Positions 49,798-62,689 of a DNA stretch of 64,000 nucleotides are shown piece by piece. Under the pieces are notes generated by a model that was not told the origin of the DNA, ran no database searches, and was given only the letters and a program-made list of their open reading frames with translations. A program made the position numbers and the translations under genes. Every line of letters starts with the position of its first letter. Position 1 is the stretch's first letter. Origin of the DNA: Amphirosellinia nigrospora (Eukaryota > Ascomycota > Sordariomycetes > Xylariales > Xylariaceae); the NCBI GenBank assembly GCA_004123355.1, contig SCHM01000002.1, positions 5,181,569 to 5,245,568 of the forward strand. The letters run 5' to 3'.

Positions 49798-50330
49798 CTA
49801 TATTGATGGTGAAAACATTGCTCCCTGGAAGTTAATGTCTTCAGCTTCGCTATCTAGGATGTCCTTCCAGACGGCCTCCACTCTCCTCTTGGGTGGGTAT
49901 TCTCCGCGCATGATATGCGCAGAACCCGCGCTCCATGGCGTGTGGTGTTTTTGAGGCGGATGAGGGGGTGTCCCGTTACGAGGTTTGATTGAGTTGTCGA
50001 TGGGGGAAGGACCTTTTGAAGGTTGATCAGGCGTGGTCTTGTGATGATGGAGGTGTTGAAGGGTAGGTGCTTTTTTTACTTACGTTGTGGTTTATCGATT
50101 GGAGTGTGCTAATGATTCGCCTAGGATGCGGTATCAGAGTATTGGGGAGCCGGATGTGAAAGCGCTACTTAGCTGCTCGACGAAGTCGAATAATTATCAG
50201 GTTGGTGGAGGGACTTTTGTCTAGAGCTTCGAGACTCGCGTCCCAAAGGCGGATTTCGAGATTAAGGGCGGCTGCAATAAGCCTGGAATGCTATCTCTAG
50301 TTGCTAGATAGCTGAGGATTAGTATGAAAA
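49798..50330 (-). CDS. Unrecognised gene, partial, with one in-frame TAG
   Basis: Two protein-like segments lie in one frame across a plausible intron. The 3' exon (about 50037-49798) encodes a Pro/Lys-rich stretch (TTPDQPSKGPSPIDNS) and a C-terminus RRVEAVWKDILDSEAEDINF before the TAG at 49798. Upstream, beyond a GTAAGT donor, the frame reads IISTLQSINHN at its end and, earlier, ALNLEIRLWDASLEALDKSP. A TAG at 50165-50167 interrupts this upstream part; a CAG-to-TAG change or a missed intron would explain it. The 5' end is not found. The family is not recognised. Confidence 0.35.
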
Positions 50331-50567
50331 TAGGGAGCGGGTATATTTCTGCAGCTGAGGGAACATAACACGCTCAGATTCAAGTTCCATGCGACAAAAC
50401 GGTGTGTGTAGTTGCGTCGAGGACATTTCTCATATTCACGCTGATAAGCTATATACAATATCGTTCATTCATCATGCGTCCCAAGTATTAAATCCAGACT
50501 CAGGGTAGGTATCCAAGATCGAAAACTCCAATTAGTTCCAAACTCCTCTCAGCTTCTCTTCAATGGA

Positions 50568-51263
50568 TTAAACCTTGCTAGCAATGAAGCTAACAGCCGT
50601 GGGAGAGAGGTCCTGGTAGTCGTGGTGGGCGTCGGTGACAATGAGCGAACCCGTGCAGACGAGATCACCGTCGTGGCAGAGAATGAGACCCCGCGAGGCG
50701 TCGATGCCCGGGATCACGCCGCCGTCCTGCTTCTTGCGGGTGTCGCCGAAGGTAACGGCGGCCGCGACCTTGGCTGCCACAGCAGCAGTCAGCTGCTTCG
50801 CGGCCGCGTGTACCAGGGCGGCGCCCTGGCTGTATCCGGAGATGACGAGCTTGGAGCTGGGGCAGTCGGTCGCGGCCTTGGTGATGAGGTTCTTGAAGGT
50901 CGTCGCGTCGTCCGGGTCGCAGCCCTGCGCCCGCAGGTTGTCCAGCAGGCTGGCTGGGTACTCGAGCCCCTGCGCGGCCACGGTGGTCTCGCCCAGCTTC
51001 GCCTTGAGCTGGTCGATGGTCTGGGGGCCGGGGGAGCCGCCGATGTTGCCGTCCTGCGTGCTGCCGCGCGCGTACAGGAAGATGACGGGGCGGCAGCCGC
51101 CGTCGAGGAACTCGTTGGCCGTCCCCGTGGCCGTCACCTCGAGAAGACCGGAGCTGGTGCCGGTCTTGAGCTTCGCGATCATGTCATCCGACAGGTCGAT
51201 CGTCATGGGCATGGCGGACACCAGGCCCGCGAGGGCGGTGGACAGCAGCACGGAGGCCTTCAT
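50568..51263 (-). CDS. Secreted cutinase (CE5)
   Basis: A secreted serine esterase that hydrolyses cutin and related polyesters. A signal peptide (MKASVLLSTALAGLVSAMP) is followed by a short pro-region. The cutinase core includes GGCRPVIFLYARGSTQDGNIG (oxyanion side), nucleophile GYSQGAALVHA, disulphide-bonded CHDGDLVCTG with the catalytic Asp, and DAHHDY with the catalytic His. At 231 residues without introns it is the usual length, and no frame break is seen. The opposite strand is also open over the same length, a mirror effect of the high G+C. The presence of cutinase supports growth on or in plant tissue. A TATA-like ACTTATATATAG sequence lies about 170 bp upstream. Confidence 0.95.
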   Translation of the reverse strand: MKASVLLSTALAGLVSAMPMTIDLSDDMIAKLKTGTSSGLLEVTATGTANEFLDGGCRPVIFLYARGSTQDGNIGGSPGPQTIDQLKAKLGETTVAAQGLEYPASLLDNLRAQGCDPDDATTFKNLITKAATDCPSSKLVISGYSQGAALVHAAAKQLTAAVAAKVAAAVTFGDTRKKQDGGVIPGIDASRGLILCHDGDLVCTGSLIVTDAHHDYQDLSPTAVSFIASKV

Positions 51264-52842
51264 CTTGTCTTGTCGTCTGAGTTACGGGTGACGAGGGAGA
51301 GGAGAAGAGATGCGTAGGCAGACTGGACTAGCTGGCAAGGGCTTGGGGTATTGGTGAGGGAGAACCCGTTTCAGACGACGACCGCGGAGCTTGGAATGTC
51401 TGGCCTCCCTTGAGAATGTCGCAAGAGGACATGGCTCCCTACTTATATATAGATATATATGCTGGCCTGATAGCATGGCATACATGACTCCGCCCACTTC
51501 GAGCTGTCAAACATTATTCCCATCCGATCGACTTAGGTAATGAGATGGAGGGGTCATGCTAATTAATGCACACAAGACGTCCTCAGCAGCAGTCTAAAGG
51601 TCTGACCTGCCCGTTCTTGCCTTCTTCGCCGAAGCTACGGGCCACTGAGGTATGACCGTTCATCTCACGTCTCCCTTCCATGCCTCCCAAGCCATCAGCG
51701 AGCGCGCTATTCTTGAACACGTGGGTTCGCAAAATCCCCACGATCAACCTCCTTCCTGGGCGAGAATCCCCAGCTACGGCTTCTAGGCGCGGGCCTGGTG
51801 TGGTATTTTGGGGTAAAGATCTTGGCGGCTGTTGAATGGATCAATTGCCTGACCATGACTGGGCGGGTAGCAACCTTGGCATATGATATTATTGACTTGA
51901 CTTGCTCGGGATATTTGTTTAAGTTATGATCGGAGAATATTTTCTAAGTGGTTATCTCGTACATAGTTACCTGACTACGGCTACGGCTGATGAATAAACT
52001 TCTGCTAAAAGCAAGACAAAGTCAACTTGTAAGGCGAGGGGGGAAACAAAGAAAAGATGCCAGAATAACAGTAAATTCAAGCTACAACAACAGTTTGTCT
52101 ATTAGTTACTTAAGAGTAATTGAGTCTACAGCAGTAGATCCACCTTCCAACCCCGGCTCTTGGTAGTAGGCTCGGCACAGATCCGGCGGCGGAGCGCCAG
52201 ACTTATCTCGAAAAGGGTAACAGATCGCCACATAATTCTCCACAGCCTGCCTGAATGCCCCAACCACCTGTACCTACAAGCGTAGCCATCGCCTGTTGGA
52301 GGTTGGTGTCGTATGGGGTAAGGAACTGTCAAACGGTGATTGTCAGGATAGGTAGGAAGCTGAAGGTGGAACAGAGCTGAGAGGTCAAGATACCTCTCGG
52401 AAATCCGATGATCATTCCTTCATCTGAGTGCCGTAGCTCGGATCCTGCTCGGGTTCAAGGGAGCGGCTCTAGGAGCATGGTCAGGCGGACACGCTCTCCG
52501 CAATACATTGCCTGGATCCAGGAAGTTTCAACTTCAGTCGGGGACAACCCATGTTCATGTCATGCTGGATTGATTCGACCACAAGCGCTCTGTGTGCACG
52601 TTGACAAGGTGTTGGGATATTGGGGACCGCATAAGCCGTATCGATTGGTGTTCATCGTGTTTTCATTCGCGGCTATCCTACAGACCGATACGACAGAAAC
52701 ACAACCCATAACCAAAACTTATGCGCACAGCTCAGGCATCAGGCCATAAAATTCAGCCACCCCCTTGAAGCCATTCCCTTTTTCGTATGCGACGAACGAG
52801 AACTCCTACTCCTTGGCGACTATACTAACTCGGGTATCTCCT
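51264..52842. other. Intergenic, no gene seen
   Basis: About 1.6 kb between cutinase and SAICAR synthetase. The plus frame 52408-52749 and minus frame 52126-52332 lack family features. The near part is the cutinase promoter. Confidence 0.45.
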
Positions 52843-54588
52843 TTATTGCTCTAATTTGGCCAATGCCTGGTCCAAGGTCTCTCCGGTGAGGCGTTGGAAC
52901 GCATCGATACTTAGCGCTGGTTTGGGCCCTATAAGAACACGCGAGTCAGATTTTCAACTTGTATGCCAGATTTGACTACTCATTCGGGGTTCGCGAGCTC
53001 GTCACATTGGAATAGTCATATTGCCAAATGGGGGGAATAAACCAGTTTTGAGAGACATACTGCACATCTTCCGTCATCTGAATTGCCCTCGTTAGTAATC
53101 TTTCCTTGAGTTAATATATGGGGCTGATGAAACTATACCGAGACACCTTCTTTTCCTTTGAGGCCTTGAGACGTCAACCAATCACGCAGATATTGCTCTA
53201 AGAGTACGAATGATTTAGTATCATTACCACTGTCTCGACATTTTCGAACTTACTGTCAAAGCTCTTCTGGTCACGTCCTGGGGCGTAGTCTGCAGCTGGC
53301 CAGAATCGCGAGCTATCAGGTGTTCTAATTGAACAATCTGCTTATCAGCCTTTCACTCGTCGTCTATCGTTTTCGTCCATGGGACGGGCAGTACTGACAA
53401 GACCTCGTCGATTAACACTATCTCATCCGTTTTCTCGTCGAGACCTACAGCATATGTTAGCACATTAACACATCCTGCGGTTGCATGGCTCGAGGCTTAC
53501 CAAACTCGAACTTGGTATCGGCCACAACAATTCCTCTTTCAAGCTACATCACCAACATGTCAGTTCACCTGGTTAGTCCTCGCTATTCGCTATGGGTACC
53601 CGAAATGATAGGGAGCAACTCCAATCCGTGAGAGGGTCGGAAGGTGGCCGGTCAGGTCTCGAACACTGAGAAATGGCAAAGAGAGGTGCTTACAGCGTAG
53701 GCGTGCGCAGCTTTGTAGATTGACAATGCAAGGTTCTCGATCTTATCGGCATATTTGTCGCCTACGATCTGTCGCGCTTGGTCGGGAGATATCTGCCCGC
53801 CAACATGTGTCAGTGATTGCGTAGCCGGTCACAGTTATGCTTTGCCTCCGGGTGTGCGGCACAATCGAGTCCGATACCCGCTGCGGAAAGGCGTTGACAC
53901 GTACATTTTCATCCTTCTCGCCCACGGGTGCCTTGGCTATGGAAGAGTTGATTAGCAGTTATTGGAAGGAAAGGGTCAAGCAACCGCTTACTGGACGGAG
54001 TGTAGATAGGCCCGCCAGGGAATGCCTGGCATTGTTCCAGCCCGCTCGGCTGGGGTAGGCCGTGCACCGTTCCCTTCTGCTTGTACTCAGCCCAAGAACT
54101 GCCGGTGATATAACCGCGCACTGGAACAAGAGTCAATAACTGTCAGATAGTAGGCAAGTTTGCGGGAGTCGGACCGATAGCCTCGATAGGAAAGACGCGG
54201 TACTTGTTAACAATCATGGAGCGGCCTTGGAGTCGCTGTCTGTCTTCGGGGCTGATGTTAAGCGTCGGCGGAATGCTCAATGAGAGCAGATGGTGTTTAG
54301 TCCCTGGACGTGCTGCGGCAGCACATTGTTCCAATGATTTGTGATCAAAGTGAGAACGGTGCCCTTCTCTTGCACTCCATTCTCCAGGATTACATCATAG
54401 GCAGAGATGCGATCCGAGGTAACAAGAAGAAGCGTGGACTTGCTAGCTTCATAGATTTCCCTCACTTTGCCCTGCAGATCAGCCAGCGTCAGTGCAAGGT
54501 CGAGGCCTGTAAGTCAAGTATGCGAACCAACCTTGGCGACTAGAGGCAGTGACTGGATGTCAACTGAAGTGACTATAGAGGTTGTCAT
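52843..54588 (-). CDS. ADE1: SAICAR synthetase (purine biosynthesis)
   Basis: Phosphoribosylaminoimidazole-succinocarboxamide synthase, which joins CAIR and aspartate in de novo purine synthesis; cytosolic. The gene is cut into about ten small exons with GT-AG introns. Blocks in order: [91 protein letters not shown], the [13 protein letters not shown] block (phosphate-binding), [37 protein letters not shown] then [31 protein letters not shown] and a C-terminal [20 protein letters not shown]. One frame change at about 54297 fits a missing A. About 305 residues, typical. Loss would cause adenine auxotrophy, which argues for a sequence error. Confidence 0.93.
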
Positions 54589-55615
54589 CTTGCAAAATAT
54601 CTTCACCCTACGCGATACTTGATAGATCGGAGCGATTATAGAGTGAGTAGATGTAACAAGCTGGTGCTTTTTGAGGGATACTTGATGCGCTTGTATTGTT
54701 CAATGTTGTGCCTTTATATAGTTAAAACTGTGTGTGTGCACAAGCCAGACAGGATTGTTCTGTAGGTTGTTGCTTCAACAACAGTGGATGTACCTAAGAC
54801 ACAGGAACCTACGTAATATTGAAGAAAACGGACCCTTAGTAAGTACCTAGGTATCTATTGAATACAATAGAAATGTTAGGTTTTTTGTTGCATTCATTCA
54901 ATGTTAAGCATTGGGGGTTTTTTTTTGGCTCATGTCCCGCTAAATTATCGACTCCTGGCCGTAGTCGGACAAACCGGTCTATCGCAATACTGTATTATAG
55001 GTATTAAACGTTTTAAATTGTAAGGTACCCACCTAACTTCCCCGCCTCTTTCCATTTTTCACGGGGCTGGATACATCAATATTCGTTTAAGGCATGTAAA
55101 GTGAAATGCGCGATAGCGAATATCTGATATTACAATTGTTGAAGAAGAGGCCCGTTATCTTCACTCCGAAATCAAATTTTCTGAACTATACGGACTCCAA
55201 AACTGGAAACTCGACGAGTATGTTGCAAATATTATGAACTATTTGATTCCCTTTCATCTATCCGGTTTCTATAATATAGACAGGTGTTGAAGATAAATAG
55301 CTTGAATTGCCAAATCCTATGTTGTAAAGATAATATCTCGATTGTGATAATCAGTTATCATGTACATTAGCGTCTACCTTCTAGTTTTCATTCTATACCC
55401 CGTGTGGCCGTATTTATATATATAAATAAAAAACTCTATCCTATTTAAACACGCCATGTATATCAAGGTGAAGGCCAAGCAGTGTTGGTAAGTTTCCCAT
55501 TCCTACTATTCCATCAATACTATTTCAACCATGAGCTAGGCGTCCTTGATATCATGCCAGTCTTCTCCAAAAACTTCAGATTCAGCCGCATAATATTCTC
55601 CTTCTCTTTCACCCT
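54589..55615. other. Intergenic, no gene seen
   Basis: About 1 kb upstream of ADE1, A/T-richer than the flanking genes. It contains the ADE1 promoter. No coding signal. Confidence 0.45.
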
Positions 55616-56391
55616 CTACCATGAATCGATCACCTCCACGCCATTACTCTCTGGTTGTTCCTTGGTGCCGAAAAGCCCTGTCTTAATTTTCACGCCGGCG
55701 AAGAATATGACACGCTTCTGGTCTGTGTAAGTTGACCAGCCACTACTCGCATGGCCACGATGCAGTCTCGTCTGGGGGCTGGCGTGCCCAACACCTGCCG
55801 CAGTAGCTGTGAACCCAACAGTAACAGAATTAGCACCCCTTCCCAGGCGCTTATATGAACATCGGTCGTCGAATAAGTCCAGGTGGCTACGCATAGACCA
55901 TGCTTCTTCGTGTCGGGGTACCTCGAAAATAGCAGATTGGCGTTCTCTTTCAGCCATGTCAGGAAAGGGTCGCGGAAGTCGAAGCCCTCGGACACAACAT
56001 CCCCATCGCAAAGCAGTACAGCGCCGAAGCCGCGTGTAGTACCATAGCTCACGACGCCGCCAACGTCAAGTGGTAGACCGAACGAGGTGGCGTCAGCACC
56101 GACCTCTAGCGCTACATCATTCGCTGAGACATCGCCTGCCGCTAAAAGACCGAAACGGCGAGTATCTGGATTCGCGCGTTGAATGTATCCCAAGGGGGAA
56201 TACCCCGCAGCTTCTACCGAGGTAGCATCGTTGAGATCTAAAATGGGGTGCCAGCGCTGATATTTGTCGAGATAGCCTAGTGCGCCGGGATAAAGGCGTG
56301 ACAACGGCGCCGGCTCATAAAGGGCGTACCCAAAGCGGTGGCGACGCATCGATTTGCGATAGAGGTCTGACAAGGGCCGAGTCATTATCAT
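55616..56391 (-). CDS. Conserved fungal protein of unknown function
   Basis: Belongs to a widespread but unnamed family of filamentous-fungal proteins. Recognisable features are the RFGYALYEPAPLSRLYPGAL start, GYLDKYQRWHPILDLND, AGYSPLGYIQ, TTRGFGAVLLCDGDVV, DFRDPFLTWLKENANLLF and KKHGLCVATWTYSTTDVHIS. After a frame change near 55836 (one G missing from a GGGG run) come VTVGFTATAAGVGHASP, SSGWSTYTDQKRVIFFAGVK and a C-terminal FGTKEQPE region. There is no signal peptide or TM. The total is about 255 residues from the MIM start at 56391; an upstream in-frame ATG at 56457 is possible. The role is not known to me. Confidence 0.75.
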
Positions 56392-56457
56392 GGATGGGCT
56401 CTCTGTCCCGTGACATTGATGTTTTCGAACAATGCGATTGTTTTTATAACGTGGCAA

Positions 56458-59400
56458 GTTTCGATGAGGTTTTTTTTCGAGTAAGGGGGCGACTGAACGA
56501 AACTCTGAGCTCTAAAATAAAGGAATCAACACGGATATTGCTTTTTGGGCCCCAACAGATATTAACGACGCCTAAAGGGAGATACGTCGTGAGGGGTAGC
56601 AGTACGTCTGTTGAAAACAATCAATGCTAGAAAGTTGTTGATGATATTATCTACGCAGCCAGAAGAGCTTTTTCTGAGATTGAAGATTACGAAAGAAGAA
56701 AAAATGCTAGTCTATATTCGCCACATGCCGAGCCAGTTACAAATCATTACCTCCCTTTATCAATACCCGAACGTCCAAACCCTATCATGCGCATACTAGA
56801 CCCGAATAAATTTGAAGGGATTTTCTCCCATCTATGACTATTTCTATCCACTTTCATACGTCCCTTTTTCGTAGCACAGGTATCGCGCCGCTGTAAATCC
56901 CCTGCAGATTCAAGCGAAGCGAAGGGCACCAATCAGAAGATCAATCGGAGGCACTGAGCATGCGTCGGTAAATCTCTTGCCCTTGCATGCCTTTGCCCTT
57001 TATACCGATACGTATGCAAGTCGCCGGCTGTAGATCTTCTGTCGGCGGTCGGCATAAGTAAACGAGCACAAGTATATTTTTCTCACGAAGCGAAATCATC
57101 TCCTGGCTCCGTGAAACGATTTTTCCGATGCTGTAAGTGTTTAACCTAAATGGATTTCTAGTATATTAGCAAGTGAATAGCCCTTAGCGTGATTACCTCA
57201 TGTTCGAAAACGGAAACACCAATTGTCTTCAGTCGTTCTGTTCTGTATTCATTTCGACATGACACTCAATGATAGTGTGACGTAGTAGTTCGCGATTGTA
57301 TTTTTAAGGAAGGATTATGGTACCAAGGTTGAACCGGAATACCCTCTTCCTCCTACACACGCTCGTCCCTAAGGGGTGCGCCACATCTGGACGGAGCGAC
57401 GTCAAGAATCGCGGCACAGCCCGCGGTCCGTTTCGGGTGGCAGCAAGGTATCCGTCAAGTTCATCTCGGTCCGTGACTGAGTGGGGTGACATCGGGGCAT
57501 TCTCCGCTATGTTCTAGGCCGGCACGGCACGTTGATAATGAGAAGGAGCACAAGGTCCTAGAGTTCGTCCTTGACCCTGACTATACAGGATCTGCAATCT
57601 TAAAGGTTTTCCCGTCTAGTTTGCAATATTCCTAGTCAAGAGAAAAGAGGTCAGTGCGTAGTTGTCACACATATCTGTATAGACCTAGGTCTTGGACTCA
57701 CTAAGGTTTCGGACTCTGGTTGGGTCCATCCGAGTGTAACACCCTTTCTCCGAGACAGCAAGAATAGAGAAGCAAGATATTGCGAATATCAGAGGCAGTA
57801 GGCCTTCATGTCTCTCTTGACTCCATCAAAGATTGTTATTTTATTGAATGCTCTTCCAAGCCGTTCAACAGAAGCCCCCGTTATAGTAGTCGAGGATCAG
57901 GTCATCGCTTCTGGCCTTCTAAACTCCCGCATCTAGATTGCGCATTGCATGTGAGGTTTTCTCCTATGACTCTGTTGAAAAGAACATTTGCATTTGGAAT
58001 TGCCTAGACCACGAAAGTATCTCGAAACTCCACGCAACAAAAGTCTTCAAGACAAACTAGATTTAGTACTTGGATATTGCGCAACTCGATTGTTTCACGA
58101 ATAAGGCTTTTTGGTAAGCTTAATCTTACCTGCAAGGCATAGCTGGTGTGTCCGGTCTAGCCTAAACACTCTCGGACTGTGCTGGGTAATATGCTCATGA
58201 TGGTGCGCGGGCGACGCCTTCGACAGCCACAGCCTTGGTCAAATCACCGCCACTTCTTTGCATGCACATGCGTCTCGTTATGGTATTTCGAAGCGGTGCC
58301 ATGCAGAGCTGACAAGTAAAGTTTAATGCTTGATGGTTTCAGACCACAATCAACTTCCGATAATACGTATACAGCGGGACTACAGACGATAACCTATTTT
58401 CTACACTGGCTACCTGCATTAAGGCGTTGCATATTTATCCTATGTTTGCCGAGAGCCTGCTATCTAAGCGAGTCGATTTGAACCGTCAGGAAAAGTTAGA
58501 CAACTAAGCTCCTGGCTACCTTGCCAGATAGTCAATGCCATTTACCCCTACTCTCATTTCCCTAGGTTGAGTGCTAAGCAAAACAAGGAATATTTAAGTA
58601 AGCCCGGTGTGTTCGTCACGTAAAAGACTATTAATCTATAAACTTGTCCCCAGCAATGCGGTCGACCTACCTTCCCGCGTCTTTATAGCTCTACTCCATT
58701 TGTCAGGATTTCTTGTATCAGATTTGCTTGTTACCATGATTCTCTGTCTTTCTATGCACCCAGATAATAACTTAAATTCTCCAATGGAGAGCCCAGTAGC
58801 GTTGTCGATATCATTATTACAAATTACTGGTATCAGACGTTTCATTGCATTATTCGCTATCGGTGTAAGACGGGCTAACTTTTGAGACTGAAGCTTTTGC
58901 CCTCAGTTTCCATGATACAACTTATCCAGTATTTGTAATAGACTTATCGAAAGCAGCAGCTCGATGCCAAAGATTGCTGATATTCAATACTACTCTCATA
59001 CTGCATGGGGGGCTCCATGGCTCCCATACTCTCGAAAATATGTCAACTTGTTTGTTCATCTTCACCTCTTATCTTTACCGAACATTTCTTTTGCGGTCAT
59101 GTTTTGCGGTCATGTAACCCTAAAATATCGGAATGGCATGTCAAAAGTTAGAAGAAATTGCACATTTGAGACCGGTGAACATCGAGTTAGTCGCATCTGG
59201 GTAGCGCTGTCACCATAACACAGCACACCTGTCCAATTAAGATTATTACCAATCACAGTGATGATAATCAGGTAACTATCGTTCGCGACCTGTCCCTGGT
59301 TGACAAGGTACAATGCAGGAAATAAGCCCCAACGAAGGGCCATTTGGGGCCTTTTGGTTATGGAGGTTGGGGGCTGGGGATTTTCTGACAATATATGCGC

Positions 59401-60102
59401 TCAACTGAAACCGCATATGCATGTAAACTCTAAGTGGAAAGCTGAGGACATGCCGGTGACGTGTCTCCCCGGTATTGTTACTTTAGGCGGCACCGGTAGA
59501 GACTGAGAACAGTAAGAATTTACCTAGGATGAGTTAGAATTGACTTGAGGCTCTAAGTAATTATTCATTCACCGCCTTATATTCATATGTCGACCATGCT
59601 GACTTGTATATCATATTGAGCATAATCTTGTACACCCAATCCGTCCTTAGTGCCCATCTTGTCACCGAAACGTGCCGGCAGTTGTGCCCCTGATAGGTCT
59701 CATGATATAATTAGTCATACAATCTATACAACATCCTAACTTGAAATTAGGACTATTTTTTGGTTAGATTCACTTCAATTAATGAGGCTCTGCACTCGGC
59801 ATAACCGTGTTTAATGATGTCAGACAGAAATTTCTTATTCTAGTCGCGCCGTATGCAACCCCTGATGAGTGTGAAAGGCGAGCCTTGCGCTTAAGAGTTA
59901 TTTTGCAAATTATTCTATACCGGCTCAGCAATTCATAGTAACGTTTCCTCGTCATTTATTTGCCACTAGCTATTTTTATATAAGCTGCGTCTTCCTCACG
60001 CGATCGAACTTAGATTTCGAGGGGCGCGATTAATCGTCCCAACGCTCGGAGCCATTGTTATTGATATCTCATAAAACAACTTAAGTTGATTGCCCTCAAG
60101 AA
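56458..60102. other. Gene-poor stretch with a repeat copy
   Basis: About 3.6 kb with no recognised gene. It holds one copy of a dispersed repeat (about 57655-57885) and several short frames without features (56611-56799, 57317-57517, 57780-58007, 58607-58885, 58964-59218, 59300-59506). It is likely repeat-derived. Confidence 0.5.
57655..57885 (+). repeat. Diverged dispersed repeat, upstream copy
   Basis: It aligns by eye with about 62690-62945 in the same orientation. Shared blocks are TAGTTGT...CACAC, CCGAGTGTAACA, TCCGAGACA(G/A)CAAGAATA, AAG(C/A)AAGATATT-like and AGCC(G/A)TTCAACAGA. The downstream copy carries an extra segment of about 32 bp after CCGAGTGTAACA. Many differences are transitions. 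Confidence 0.6.
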
Positions 60103-62302
60103 ATGCTCAATTTCTTGTGCGGTATTTTGGCTCCGCTTATCTATAACATCATAGCTTTTTGTCAACACCGTCGTTCCGAAACCACCAGTCCCAAAAAGCA
60201 GCCCACCACAATGGCAGCAAAGAACGGGCAGAATAAATGGGCGCTCCTCATTGGAATCGATCGCTATAATAGTAGCATAGTACCAGACCTATCCGGCTGC
60301 TCAAAGGATATCGACCTTATGGAAAACTATCTCAGGGAATCAGTCGGTATATCCAATATCTCTAAGCTCAAATCTCCTGCGAGGTCAAATGGACAAGCCG
60401 CCGCTTCAGATAATCTTCCTACTTCCAAGAACGTTGTCGCGGCTTTAGAGAATCTTGCTGCCAAGGCTCAAAATGGCGACTTTGTTTACATACACTTTTC
60501 CGGACATGGTAGTCGACTCCCCACGCAGTTTAAGCAACTAAACTGTAACGTTCAAGACGAATGCCTCGTCCTAGTCCGAGAAGATCTATCCGATACCAGC
60601 ATAAAGGTGGATTATCTTCGTGATGTGGAGTTCGCCTACTTACTCAAGCAAATCTCGGACAAAGGGGCTACTGTCACTATCGTGCTGGACTGCTGCCACT
60701 CAGGCGGCGCATGCCGAGATATACCCCTTATGCATAATCATGATGCGCTGTCCGTCCTACGAGGCGTCGATTTTCTCCCAGAGGATGCCCTTGAGGCGCG
60801 CTCGCCTATTTGTGAACTTTCCGCCCTCGAACCTTTTCAAAATGCAAGCCCCGTCCGGGGAGCTTCAGTCGCACCTCATTGGTTGACATCATCTCAGGGG
60901 GTTGAGTTCCTCGCTGCCTGCCGCGCGAATGAAAAGGCACAGGAGATTCAGCGAGGAGACCGCAAGTACCGCGGACTACTGACCGACTGTCTGCTTTCCG
61001 TCCTAAAAGACAACCAGATTCACCCCAAACCACTGACGTGCGGCATGATCTACAACCTCGTTTCCAGAAAAGTAGCCAATCACCCAAATTTAACGCACGA
61101 ACAGAATGTGGTGTTTGGAGGAGAACGACGCCGCGTCTTTTTCGGCACTGATCGGGGCGCTCTAAGTCAGACCACTGTGACAAGCACTACATACCTTCCA
61201 GACAAAAAGCTCCTCAGGTAGGATTATCCGCCGGAACAGCACACGGAGTGTCTAAAACGACGTGTACGCCATTTATCCCCCTGATCAGACATTCACAAGT
61301 CTCATGGACTATAACTCACCGTCAGCGATTTGCCACATATCCGAAGTTAAGGATTTTGCTTCCACAGGTGTTGTCAAATCTGACGGGCCCAGCATCCGCA
61401 TTGACTCGAAAGCCACAAGACAGAGCGAAATCCTCAGAAAATACGTTCTGAAACGGAGATCAGCAAAGCTCCTCATGCCTAACGGCAGAGACACTAAAGT
61501 TCGCGAATCAATGGAGACGCGCATGCGTGAGCGTGCACAAGTTAGATTTGATGATGATCAACCCTTCTTCACAGTCAATTTACATGTCTCTGGCCGCTTT
61601 AGGATAGCTTTTACTCCTAAAAGGGAAAGGGATACGTCCGGCATAGAGACATCCATCGATGTTCGGTCAGAAATGGCACTCTTATCCCACTTGAAACATC
61701 TTAGTGTTTTCTACAACCTGCTGGACCTGGCCGATTCCTCTAAAAGCGGCGGTGGCCTTGCTGTTAAGAAACTTGGTTATCTGCCAAACGGGATAGAACC
61801 TCCTGATCCGTGTCGATATGACTCCAATACTCCTCTAATTGTAGATGGCATTATGGGCCTCACGATTAGCGATCCGCAGGACATATTTGAGGGAGACCAT
61901 ATTGGTATAGAAGTACGGAACACGAGCCATAAAACTATGTCCATCGAAATTCTAGATCTTGATCCCTCATGGGAAGCGACAAGGGTCTACCCGCTCCAAG
62001 GCAATTGCCCTATCGAATTGCTGCCCAGTGAGGCCACTAACTTCTTCTGCAAGATGTGGATGCCCAAGTTTGTCCAAGACGTCGTAAATCCAGCGCAATT
62101 CGACAGCATCATTGTTCTAGCAACTACAGCCACAAACGGCCGAGAAAACTTCCCAGTGGGAATTCTACCGACACTTGGAGCGACACCAGATTGGCATAAC
62201 TCGCCCCTCAAAGAAGTCGAAAATACACGCGGTGCAACGGGATCTGATTCCGCAACTTGGTATGCACAGCGCGTAGATGTGCGTGTGAAAGCGGTTGATT
62301 AG
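60103..62302 (+). CDS. Caspase-like peptidase (C14) with C-terminal domain
   Basis: A caspase/metacaspase-fold cysteine peptidase. KWALLIGIDRYNSS opens the p20-like domain; the catalytic His is in YIHFSGHGSRLP and the Cys in TIVLDCCHSGGA. The CRANEKAQE and RGLLTDCLLSVL blocks of the p10-like part follow. After TYLPDKKLLR two frame changes (about 61217 in GG, and 61254-61257 in AAAA) link via VGLSAGTAHGVSK to a second half of about 350 residues. That half contains LTISDPQDIFEGDHIGIEVR, reminiscent of DUF4384-type beta domains found with bacterial caspase-like proteins. The full length would be about 730 residues. The Met at 60211 (MAAKNGQNK, better start context) may be the true start; the longer N-terminus adds a hydrophobic segment (LCGILAPLIYNIIAFC). 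It lies between two copies of a dispersed repeat. Confidence 0.85.
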
Positions 62303-62689
62303 TCTTTGACTGACTAGCACATGATTGTTGATGTAACATCATTTCGCCGACCTTGAAAGGATGGAATGTATGAACTCTATTACACATTACTTATGCGCAC
62401 GGGTTGCTGATTGAGAGTTTCTTCTAGTCAAATAAGAATAGAATGAAGGTGAAGGCTGTGGCACATGACAAAATCGCGAGTGGTAGAGGGGATTGGACTT
62501 CCCTCCCTGACGAATACTCTACTCAGGTATAACAATGGAGGGCTGGTTGACACGTTGCATGCTTTTTCAAATCAAAATGTTATTTTTCTAATGCCCCCAT
62601 AAAACTTCTCCTTGGTGACTGTTGCAACCACGAATAGTACAGGAGCTTGCGGGAGAAAAATCTTTACTAAGCCAGAAGTCCAGACGGAC

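Noticed and set aside
50622-51317. Long plus-strand frames over the cutinase gene
   Set aside because: They mirror the high-GC cutinase reading frame; the minus strand has the signal peptide and catalytic motifs.
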